Part shown: piece by piece, positions 24,203-32,774 of the stretch
How positions within the stretch are numbered: position 1 is the stretch's first letter
Layout: each line of letters opens with the position of its first letter
Source of the DNA: Notolepis coatsorum
Taxonomy: Eukaryota; Chordata; Actinopteri; Aulopiformes; Paralepididae
Assembly (NCBI GenBank): GCA_963971535.1
Contig: OZ020591.1
Coordinates: 16,354,823-16,418,822, forward strand
Direction of reading: 5' to 3'
DNA: 64,000 nt
Position numbers and translations under genes: made by a program
Notes under the pieces: model-generated
Databases searched by the model: none
What the model was told of the DNA's origin: nothing
The model's input: only the letters and a program-made list of their open reading frames with translations

Positions 24203-24996
24203 TAGGGGTGGGACAATACATCGATCCAGATCGATATATCGATCTATTATCAATAATCAAATAGGATCGACGCAACGTAAAAAGATCGATTCATATTGCG
24301 ATACTCTTATTTTGAAAATCCCCGCGAGTCATATCCGCCGGCGCCCAGTATTGTGAAACTCCGTGTAGACATTACAGCAGTGTTTGCGTCTGCTGTAAAG
24401 CACTCAGACTGAGCGTCTATTTTGCGAGCCGATATAAGTCTGTGCCGTTTTTTTCCCGCAACGGGTCAAATGCATATAACAGGCGTTGCATCGTCGCCAT
24501 TCCTTTATGCCAACGTCGCGTTAAATATCTAAATGAACGTCGCGTTGGCTGCTTAAAAGCTAAGCAGCTAACCGTGAGAGAGAACAGGAGAGGAGAGAGG
24601 GGACTTGGAAGGAGGAGGGGTGGGGGCTGTGGGGGACTGTGTGTGTGTGTGTGTGTGTGTCTGTGTGTGTCTGTGTGTGTGTTAAAGCTCAATATATAAA
24701 AACAAAAGTGAACAGGTCTATTTGTATTAAAAACAATAGATTGTTTTTCATTTAAATGTCTGGAAGAGCTCAAAAATAAATACATCAATTGATATTTCCG
24801 TAGCCTTTTTTTAGTTGATCTAAATGTGACTGATTGTGTTAAATGGGCACATAATATCGCCTCATATCGATCGCAGGCACCTGAATTGAATCGTATCGTA
24901 TCGTGGCAGACTTTGTGATATCGGCAAATATCGTATCGTTGTCCAAAGAATCGATATCGTATCGTATCGTGATGAAACTGGTGATTCCCACCCCTA
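24203..24996. mobile_element. 794-bp non-autonomous hAT in the last hAT-A exon
   Basis: The ends are TAGGGGTGGGACAATACATC on the left and, as reverse complement, TAGGGGTGGGAATCACCAG on the right. The octamer ATATCAGG lies on both sides at 24195-24202 and 24997-25004. Sub-terminal ATCGAT/TATCGATC and CGTATCGTATCG repeats fill both ends. Taking out the element plus one TSD joins PIS to GDAALWWW in frame. The interior includes a (GT/CT) microsatellite at about 24639-24682. It has no coding capacity. Confidence 0.93.
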
Positions 24997-26265
24997 ATAT
25001 CAGGTGACGCTGCTCTCTGGTGGTGGCAAAAGAGAGACACTCTGCCCCTGCTGTCAAATCTGGCCCAAACTTATCTGTGTGTTCAGGCTCTTCCACCCCG
25101 TCTGAGAGGGTGTTCTCCACGGCTGGAGACACCATTAGCCCAGAAAGATCACGAATCCTCCCCGAGAAAGCGGACATGCTTATTTTTTTGCAGAAGAATT
25201 GTTAATTTTATTTGCCAGTTTTATTTTTGGTTCCATCTTTTTATTTTTTATTTAAAATGTTGTGTGGTTTACTGTATATGCTGTATGTTCTGTTCAGAGA
25301 TTAAGAAATACAAGTAAGTGTTTTATTTTGGTTCCATTTTATACCTGCACTGTAATTGCACTGTAATTTAACATGTTCAAATGTTATTACAGATTTTTTT
25401 TATTTATAGATTATTTAAGAAATAAAAGTAAGTTACACTAATAAACCTGTATGTACTTTTTTTTTCACCCAACACAAGTTACCAGGTATCGATAAGGGAA
25501 TCGATAAAGAATCGTATCGATAAGCAGTATCGATAATGGAATCGTATCGATAAAATCCTATCAATTCCCATCCCTAGTAATCAGTCTATACCCGGAGCTT
25601 TCCCATTTTCCATGCTCTGCAGGGCAGTATGGAGCTCATCAAGAGACACATCCGCCTCCAACTCTGCACTGGACTCTCTCTACCTTTGGTAGGCCTTCAT
25701 AGAAACCATGAGATTCCTCCTGCTCCTCTCCAAGTTCAGACTGGAAAAGGCTACTATAAAAACCCACAGCATGCCTCCTGATGTCAGTGGACTCAGACAG
25801 TATCTGACCCGTGTCTGAGCGCATGCTGTGGATGAGCCTCTTCTGCCCATTCTTGCGCTCCAGACCGAAAAAAAAACGGGAAGATGCATCCATCTCTGAG
25901 ATGTTTCTGAAACGTGACCTCACCAGAGCACCCTGTGCTGAAATACCTAACCGGTCAGCCAGAGCAGACTTTTTAACTTTGAGAGCTCCAATATGGCCTC
26001 GATCTCCTGTGGATTCTGCTAGCTCTTGAAGCTCCTCCACATCAATCTCCAGAGCCTTCATAGACCTGGCGATATCCCTAGTAACATTTAGAGTGTACTG
26101 TTGGCAGAACTGCTTAATTTTGCACTTCCCCACATCCCACCACTGCTGTAGTGAGATAAAACTGGCCTTTGTCTGCTTATGAACCTTCCATAAGAAGGTA
26201 AAAGCGTCCACAAAATTTTGATCAGTTAAAAGAGACGTATTAAAATGCCAGTAAGCACTTTGTGG

Positions 26266-27837
26266 CAGGGCTGTACGCTAAGCTTTTTCACTAGGGCCTA
26301 ACCAAATTAATAGTTGTTTTCAGGTTGCCGACCGACCCTGCCGATTTAGGTGCGACCAAATATATTTTATGAGTTAAAAAAAAAAAATTAGAATAAAGTT
26401 TCATAGAAATCTTAGTCAAACATTTAGTATTATGGATATTAAACATGCTGGCAGAGTACATGCATCCATGTTGTTGTGAACATTTTAATTAAATAAAGAA
26501 ATTCCCTATCCATAGTCGCCGTGGGAAAGAATAAAAAAAAAAAAAAAAAAATCCCTACCTACCCATGGCCAAACTGACAACCAACCTGAAACCAACTATT
26601 AATTTTGTTAGGCCTAGGGGCACACTTGCCCCTAAATGAGAAATTTAGGGGCAAAGAATATATTTTAGGGGCACATTTTTAAATAACTATTTTACCATTA
26701 TAGTAGGGCTGGGCGATATGGCCTCTAAATAATATCGTGATATTTTGACATTTCCTCTAAAGCACTTAAAAATGCTTGATTTAACCCTTTGATGCATACA
26801 GTCATGCCAATATGATGATTATAATAAGTCCCTGCAACATATGTTTGCATTATTAAACCATGAAGATGCTTTAAAAAATAATTTAATGAAAATGTACTAA
26901 GAGTAGTCTACTGACACACTAATAAAAAAAAGTATTTACATCTAAGACAATTTATATAAAAACTCTTGGGTGCCTTTTACACAGTACTGTGTTTTCTATC
27001 CACTTTAGCCAAACACACACACACATGTATATATACACACACACTACTGTGAGAAAATAATAATCACACAGACTTAATGATTTTAGAATATTTCAGATAA
27101 TGAAATTAAATGTTTATATCATTAACTATCCAGTTAGTATTTATACTGTGTGTAACATTTGGCTACTTTAAATCATTGAATGTAGAGAGAGAGCGAGAGA
27201 GAGAGAGAGAGAGGGGGCGAGAACGAACAAGAGAGCCAGCCCCCCCCCTTCGGGTTTTGTTCTAGGTTCGCGTTTTGATCGTCTAATCTGCCGTAGGTGA
27301 TGACGTCACACTCGAATGTAAACAGGAAGAGATGGAGATGCCTGGAGACACACGGAGATGGAAATTGAATGATATACAGAAATGAATAACCAATAAATAT
27401 GAAGTTATGTTTAAACTTCTGTTGTCAAGCGTTGTCAATATAACCCACCCCCTTTCCTCACGAATGGAACTAGTCTTGTGGAGTCCGCTTTGACCGTTTT
27501 CCAGGGTTAGCAGAGATCGCTAGTTAGCTTAGCATAATCCTAATGGATACCTTGGTTAGCAGCTACCGTTAGCTCATTGCTCGTGTCAATTAAATTGCAT
27601 GTTATTAAAGGTCCGCGCTGGTCTGTCTAATGAAATTACAACCGCAACTTATTGCACTGTACAGCCCTGGTTGTAGGCTAATGTTTTACTACAATTTGTA
27701 TGGATTAATTTAGGAGTGAAATGCGAATGAAGGGTTGAAATCACCACTCGCAAGCTTGCCCCCAGATATTATTTTAAACTCGCACGGACCAAATTAGGGG
27801 GCAATTTGCGATCATATCATCGCAATGTACAGCCCTG
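26266..27837. mobile_element. 1.57-kb CAGGG-ended DNA transposon with 5-bp TSD
   Basis: The ends are CAGGGCTGTACGCTAAGC on the left and, as reverse complement, CAGGGCTGTACATTGCGATG on the right. The pentamer TGTGG flanks it at 26261-26265 and 27838-27842. The LINE frame it interrupts is restored only if exactly five bases are duplicated. It is the same family as 55099-56780, in opposite orientation. It has no transposase. The interior holds a nested inverted-repeat element (26296-26613), a TAGGGCTGGGCGATATGGCC hAT-like end near 26704 and a (GA)n tract at about 27186-27213. CAGGG ends suggest a hAT-type element of a group making 5-bp rather than 8-bp duplications; that placement is inference. 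Confidence 0.88.
26296..26613. mobile_element. 318-bp nested inverted-repeat element
   Basis: The ends are mirror images: GCCTAACCAAATTAATAG on the left, CTATTAATTTTGTTAGGC on the right. The pentamer CTAGG flanks it at 26291-26295 and 26614-26618. Other family copies (41500 and 56740) read CACTAGGGGCAC uninterrupted at this point, which shows the empty site. A poly-A run lies at about 26533-26550. No coding region. Confidence 0.8.
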
Positions 27838-28387
27838 TGTGGCTTTACACACTTGATAAAAACAGAACAGTACACAAGAGAATGGTCAGTAAAACCAACA
27901 GGGGTTATATAACAATTGTTAAAAACACTAAAATGGTGTTTAAAACAATAAAACCGATCAAGTCTGGCCAATGATAATAAATTATCTCTAGTGTGAACCC
28001 ATGTGTATTGCCTCTGCTTTTGATGCATTCGTCTCCACACATCACTCAGCTCATACGTCTCAATCACCCTAGAGAGACGACTACGAGATGCAGAGTGAGG
28101 CTCTTGATGGTTCCTATCTAAAACGGGGTTAGCAGTACAGTTAAAATCCCCTCCCAGAAATAAAAACTCTTCATTATCACAACCTTTAATAACATCAGCC
28201 AAAGAATCTAAAAAACACATTCTTTCCAAACCAATATTTGGGGCATAAACAACAATAAATACCATTTTCACCTTCTCATATAACACTCTTACTTTTAAAA
28301 GACGTCCCTTTACAACCTCCTCAATCTCACATGACTGTGGCAAAAAACTTCTGGAAAATAAAATCCCCACTCCACCACTAGTACTGG

Positions 28388-28711
28388 TGGTGGAGTGGAA
28401 TAGAGATCATCCTGACTGGCAACATCACCTCCTGGTTTGGGAATAGCACTGCACAAGACCGTAGCAGACTACAAAGAGTGACACGTTCAGCCGAACGCAC
28501 AATTGGAGGGGGGCTTCCCACCCTCCAGAACATTTACAACAAGCGGTGCAGGGGTAAGGCTAAAAGAATCATCAAGGACTCCAGCCACCCGAACAACTGC
28601 CTCTTTGAACTGCTGCGGTCAGGCAAGCGATACCGGAGTCTTAAGGCGAGCACAGAAAGACTCAGAAGAAGCTTCTATCCCCAGGCCATCAGGCTGCTCA
28701 ACGAACAATAA
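28388..28711 (+). pseudogene. L2-like LINE ORF2 C-terminus (5'-truncated copy)
   Basis: An open frame reads ILTGNITSWFGNSTAQDR, LQRVTRSAERTIGG, CRGKAKRIIKD, YRSLKASTERLRRSFYPQ and AIRLLNEQ before the stop at 28709-28711. This is the conserved region after the reverse transcriptase of fish L2/Rex-like LINEs, with the CRGKA and SFYPQAIRLLN motifs. The 5' part is missing. The 3' untranslated region continues to 29138. The hAT-D insertion interrupts it, and it resumes at 41248 with repeats of AACTTGA ending near 41290. Confidence 0.85.
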
Positions 28712-29554
28712 ACACTATGCAACAACCATCAAATGCACACAGCACACACACCCACACACTCACTTTAAACAAACAACACACTGCAGCACCCACTCTCCAC
28801 ACTTTAGATCACCTAAACACACTTTATATTTATTGGTAAAGGATTTGCACTACAACTCGTACACCTTACTGTAAATTGTACCTCATCCCATTTCTGCTTT
28901 GCACTATATAGTATTGTATATTAGTACATTGCATAGTATATTGTATATTGTATGGTAACTCAGTTACTTCTATTCTGCATCGAACATTGTACATAATTAT
29001 GTCTATACTGAACACCTCTATTTTTACTTCTATTTTACATACTATACTATTTTATTACTTACTTATCTTGTCTAGCACAGTCTCTGGAGCGTAACAGTAA
29101 GAAGCATTTTGTATAAAAGTATTCTGTACTTCTGTATGCAGGGAGCGAAATTAACTTTTTGACTCACCGGCCAGTGGCGGGTAGATGGGAAGAATCTACC
29201 CGCCAAGCAGATTTCTTACCTGCCAACTTTTTTTTGATAAATTTTTTTTTATTATTATTTTATATAAAAAAAAATTTTAATAAAATATATATATTATATA
29301 ATCATACTTGTAGTTGTATTATCTGCGAGACATCGCCACCTCGCTGTCTGCAAACAGCTCCACTGTCTGTGTGTATACTCGAGTGGCCTCCAGCTCCAGC
29401 AAGGATTATCCGGCGCTACAACTGGACCCTAAACTCTTACATTCAGCATGAAAGGATTCTCCTGCGCTGCACCTAGACCTAGTCAGCAGCCCGCATGCTG
29501 ATGCGATGTAACTGGACACTTGCTGCAGTTGTTGATGTCGGGAGCTATGAGTAG

Positions 29555-30024
29555 TGTCGTGGAAATATATTATCATACCATTGTGGTATTGTATGAGAGG
29601 GCGCTGTCATCAGATATCAACGTAGTATGTTTCTCTTTAAGAGAAGCACACATTAGCCAGTCAAAACAATTTGGTTATGATCTATGTTGATCCTTGCTAT
29701 AAGGCCATAAGTGACATTGTTATGGGATCCGCTCTGTTTTCCTTGTGAAGCAGCCATAATAGTCATTTCAGCCAATCCTCAGAGTGATGTTCCAGTTCCT
29801 TCCACGTCATATGTATATATTAATTTTGTATTAACGGTCTTGGGGAACGAGAGATCGTCCTCACTTGGTGATCGGACATTTGTTTACATGGTCTGATCTT
29901 CAACTGTGCATTCCTTATCAATTGATCTATGTGAGGAATTAAATCTATTTTCTATTTCCTTATTTCAGCTTTTGGACTCAGAACAAGTTATTGCTCATTA
30001 TTATATTATTAATCTCCCACAACA
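29555..30024 (+). repeat. ERV 5' LTR
   Basis: It runs from TGTCGTGGAAAT to TCTCCCACAACA, bounded by TG...CA. Promoter-like features are a CCAAT box at 29772-29776 and a TATATATTAA box at 29814-29823. An ATTAAA polyadenylation signal lies at 29938-29943. This order gives a U3 of about 290 bp with R and U5 after it. The 60-codon ORF inside it is the same in both LTRs and shows no protein family. Confidence 0.93.
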
Positions 30025-30026
30025 GA

Positions 30027-30039
30027 TGGCGACGAGGAT
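30027..30039 (+). promoter_or_regulatory. ERV primer-binding site, tRNA-Ser(GCU)-like
   Basis: TGGCGACGAGGAT starts two bases after the LTR. It is complementary to the 3' end of tRNA-Ser(GCU), which ends ATCCTCGTCGCCA. The match covers 13 bases and then breaks. The tRNA assignment is from memory of tRNA sequences. Confidence 0.7.
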
Positions 30040-30818
30040 TTACAGTTACATTAGGGTGTCAAGATAGACCAGACAGCGGGAGTTCAGAGTGGTGCATTGC
30101 CGACGAGCAATCCAGGGGAATACTAAATTATCCCCTGCCCTAAGCCTCCGGGGAAAGGATTCAGGAGAAGGGGGGACACCTGGACACCGACTGTTTTGTC
30201 ATCTCTGGCAGGTAAACCCATATGGATGCGTGCGGGAGTTGGAAGTTATTTTGAGATTCTGAGTCCAGATGTTGTCTAGGGCTGGAACATAGTATTGTTT
30301 TTTTTTGGGGTACTTTTTTTTTTTATGGTTTTCCTCTGGACACTTTAAATTAAGAGGTATGTTCCGATAATTAGGCGTGAATTACATTTGTATCCGATAT
30401 TGTAGGCGTGTGCAGAATGTACTGTGGAGTATAGTGGAAAGGGTTTTAGGCACTGATTCTGGGTTTTTTGGTTGTTTTCCTAACAAGGAGGCGGGAAGTT
30501 GGACCGTGCGTGGGATGCCAAAAGATAGGGGGACAGGGGCTTATGTCGTGTGATTAGTTTTCCACTGTCTTATCTGATCATACTGCAGTTTTTCTGAAAA
30601 GAAATAAGATAGGGGCATTGTATCCGAGATAACAGGCGTGATACGCTACTCCACAGAGCTTTTTTCTCGAAAGTGTTCAGAGGAAACGATTTGTTGCCAC
30701 ATATTTTATTGTGGGTTTTTATTTTTATTTTTATTTTTTTTTAACTTTTATTTTCTGTTTGGTTTTGTTTTGTTTGGTTTGTTTTTGTTATATTTGTTAT
30801 CTTTATTTTATTTGCGCT
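30040..30818 (+). promoter_or_regulatory. ERV 5' leader with candidate major splice donor
   Basis: The 780-bp untranslated leader contains a good donor site, GGCAG|GTAAAC, at 30211/30212, which could supply a spliced env RNA. Two spaced repeats of TTGTATCCGA followed by AGGCGTG occur near 30390 and 30620. They could belong to a packaging signal, which is inference. A T-rich stretch precedes the gag ATG. Confidence 0.5.
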
Positions 30819-32774
30819 ATGGGAAGAAGCAGGAGCAAGTTGGCGGGGCCACAGGGTGAGGAAAGTGGAAGAGTGAAGTATATGAGAAGCACTTATGGTT
30901 TAGATTCTGTGGCATACGTCGACAAGTGGGTAAAGGAAAACAATTTTCCGATAGGGGGTTCTTTCTCATTGACTAAGTTGAAAGAGTTGGAGGAAGCATT
31001 GAGGGAAGTGAGGAGTCGGTTGAGGAAAAAGAAGCGTGTTAAAATAGAAGTTATGGAGGATTTAGAGAAGCAAGAGGCTTGTTTAGGTCTATGGAAGAGG
31101 GAGGCAGAGAGGAGAGAGGGAAAAAGAGCGATGAAGCTTTTGCCTGCAGACGATGTAGAGGATAACATTTTGCTGTCTGTCTCTTCCCCCACGGCGGTGG
31201 AGTCGCTGCTTTGTCTGGACCCTGACCTCGATGCCCTTCCGTGTGTGAGGCCTCCCCTACGTCAACCACCTGGACTACCGGCGGCGGCTACTGGATCTCC
31301 CCTACGTCAACCACCTGGACTACCGGCGGCGGCTACTGGATCTCCCCTGCGTCAATCACCTGGACTACCGGCGACTGAGCCTCCCCTGTGGCAACCACCT
31401 GGACTACCGGCGCCTCTCCTGCCACACTTTGATTCCTCCTGCCCTGGAGAGCTACCTCCCCCTCCGCCAGTGCCGTGGCAGCCTCCGACGCCACCTAAGC
31501 CGAACACGCCAAAGGCTGGATTGACAACAACGGATGACCTTTTCCACATTTCCAAACAGCTGAGGGAGCTCCAGCTGTCCGTGGAACGAAATACACGGGC
31601 TACGTCAAAAGTCATAATGGGGGCGAGGTCCACATCAGGGGACCCTTCCTCGTTGGTGTTGTCTTCGGATGAGACTCCACAAAAGAGGAGCAGGGGGGGG
31701 AATATGAGGGAACAGGAGAGAATTGACTATAGTGGCCAGATGATGAAACATGCCATGGCCCCTTCTGAGGTAGATCCGCTACTCGTCAGTAACCAATTTC
31801 CTATGGTTCAGGTAGCGGGGCCTGATGGGGTGATTCTCGTTCACCGCCCGTGGAATTATGAGGACGGAGAAAAGGCTATGGGGCATTTACCGGACATAAC
31901 TGCATCAGGCCAGCGTTTTGCGGACCAGCTGTTGAGTTTCTGCCAGGAATTCATGCCCACTAACACAGAACTGCGGCGGCTGCTAATGAGGAGGCTGGGA
32001 CCAACTCATTACGCAAAGATTAAGTCAGCTTTGGGTGACGGAGATGTGAGAATGGGCCACAGGGATTGGACGCATGATAGCAATGGACCTTATACTCTTG
32101 TCATACAGGCAGTAAGGGACAGAATAATTGAGGCTTTCCCACTCAGAGTGGACATGAAAAAAATCACAGCTTGCAAACAGATTGTAAGTGAAAGCACAGA
32201 GGACTATTACACTAGACTGTATGGGGTTTTCACTGTCAACAGCGGATTACAGGAAGCACGTGATGCGCTGGTCGAGGCTGATGTGTGGGAAAGTCACATG
32301 AGCAGAGCATTTCTAGATGGGCTGATTCCAACTATCGCAGGAAAAGTGAAGGACTCTTGTGTGTGTGTCGCGGATGCCAGGCTGGCAGATGTGAGAAAAC
32401 ATGCAAGGCACGCTGAGCAAAGATACAGAGAAGCCCTGGAGGAGAAAGGGAAAAAGGCCAGCAAGTTACATGAGGAATCACAGTTGACTTTGGTGAGAGC
32501 TGTCACACAACTTTCGAGGGAGGATGGAGCTGGCCAGACAGTTCCGAGAGGATATCAGAGGGGAAAGGCCTATAAAAAACAGGGGCAACGCCCAGGGGCG
32601 TGCTTCATTTGTGGCGAAAACGATCATTGGCACAAAGATTGCGATCAAAAGGATCAATTTGAGAGGAAAAAGGAGCAGTGGCGTGCTGAGGTTCAACAAC
32701 AGCGCCGGAAAGGAGGACGAGGTAGAACGGGAGAGAGAGGGGGAGAGGAACATGGAGTGGAGCCATCGCATTGA
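30819..32774 (+). CDS. gag: ERV gag polyprotein
   Basis: The likely start is the ATG at 30819 (MGRSRSK), where Gly2 could be myristoylated. An upstream in-frame ATG at 30711 would add 36 hydrophobic residues encoded by T-rich leader DNA and is less likely. The 651-residue product has a matrix-like basic N-terminus, a proline-rich centre with tandem repeats of LRQPPGLPAAATGSP at about residues 145-200, a capsid-like region and one CCHC zinc knuckle (Cys595, Cys598, His603, Cys608). Gag forms the particle and packages RNA. It ends in TGA at 32772-32774 followed by CTAG, with pol open in the same frame. Confidence 0.92.
   Translation: MGRSRSKLAGPQGEESGRVKYMRSTYGLDSVAYVDKWVKENNFPIGGSFSLTKLKELEEALREVRSRLRKKKRVKIEVMEDLEKQEACLGLWKREAERREGKRAMKLLPADDVEDNILLSVSSPTAVESLLCLDPDLDALPCVRPPLRQPPGLPAAATGSPLRQPPGLPAAATGSPLRQSPGLPATEPPLWQPPGLPAPLLPHFDSSCPGELPPPPPVPWQPPTPPKPNTPKAGLTTTDDLFHISKQLRELQLSVERNTRATSKVIMGARSTSGDPSSLVLSSDETPQKRSRGGNMREQERIDYSGQMMKHAMAPSEVDPLLVSNQFPMVQVAGPDGVILVHRPWNYEDGEKAMGHLPDITASGQRFADQLLSFCQEFMPTNTELRRLLMRRLGPTHYAKIKSALGDGDVRMGHRDWTHDSNGPYTLVIQAVRDRIIEAFPLRVDMKKITACKQIVSESTEDYYTRLYGVFTVNSGLQEARDALVEADVWESHMSRAFLDGLIPTIAGKVKDSCVCVADARLADVRKHARHAEQRYREALEEKGKKASKLHEESQLTLVRAVTQLSREDGAGQTVPRGYQRGKAYKKQGQRPGACFICGENDHWHKDCDQKDQFERKKEQWRAEVQQQRRKGGRGRTGERGGEEHGVEPSH

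Larger units (their letters stand above)
15139..25205 (+). pseudogene. hAT-A transposase, at least eight exons, broken by insertions and a frameshift
   Basis: Exon 1 (15139-15370) encodes a BED finger (CSIC, HLSTRH). Exon 2 starts at 15487 (TTTCAG|AT) and is lost after KLTQ near 15575. Later exons, with consensus splice sites, are about 17042-17581 (TADGWTSF, TVDNASNM, CFAHTLNL), 17770-17914 (KTQWNSLF), 18036-18109 continued at 23330-23487, 23618-23764 (MDPRFKSK), about 23880-23948 (acidic), and 24042-24202 continued at 25005-25205. The last exon holds ALWWWQKRDTLPLLS and then SERVFSTAGD with the hAT dimerisation motif. hAT-C lies in one exon and the 794-bp element in another. Removing one TSD copy restores the frame at each. 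Near 25085 one base is missing between VQ and SSTPSERV, so the C-terminus is out of frame. Confidence 0.85.
11560..25575 (+). mobile_element. hAT-A: large hAT transposon enlarged by nested insertions
   Basis: The left terminus is TAGGGATGGGAATCGGG at 11560. The right terminus, as reverse complement, is TAGGGATGGGAATTGATAGG ending at 25575. Between them lie the exons of one BED-type hAT transposase (15139-25205). Three hATs with perfect 8-bp TSDs interrupt it: hAT-B in the 5' region, hAT-C inside an exon, and a 794-bp element inside the last exon. A fourth, less certain insertion lies at 15597-16587. The two 8-bp flanks do not match (CTGGCCGG left, GTAATCAG right). The left flank is a hAT-D family copy and the right flank an L1/Tx1 LINE. 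The outer ends therefore probably come from different insertions joined by rearrangement, or the original TSD was lost. Confidence 0.7.
25590..28378 (-). pseudogene. L1/Tx1-like LINE ORF2 fragment, split by a DNA transposon
   Basis: The minus strand from 28378 encodes an endonuclease segment (VVYAPN, FLGGDFNCTANP, LDRFY, GFTDHSLV). It is interrupted at 27838 and resumes at 26265 with the linker before the reverse transcriptase (DASSRFFFGLERKNGQKRLI) and the RT start (MENGKAPGID). Removing the insertion and one copy of the 5-bp TSD joins CVKPQSAYWHF without a frame change. Near 25680 an indel shifts the frame between PKVER and SSAELEADVSLDEL. The RT proper is cut at 25576 by the end of hAT-A, and an L2-like LINE begins at about 28385. 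The GGDFN motif and long linker fit the L1/Tx1 group. Confidence 0.82.

Noticed and set aside
24417-25040. 207-codon minus-strand ORF
   Set aside because: It lies within the non-autonomous hAT at 24203-24996 and includes a (CA)n microsatellite. It has no protein family.
25020-25205. Separate 61-codon gene
   Set aside because: It is the frame-shifted C-terminal end of the hAT-A transposase (SERVFSTAGD).
30711-30818. Hydrophobic 36-residue N-terminal extension of ERV gag
   Set aside because: It is encoded by low-complexity T-rich leader. The ATG at 30819 gives a normal myristoylated gag start.
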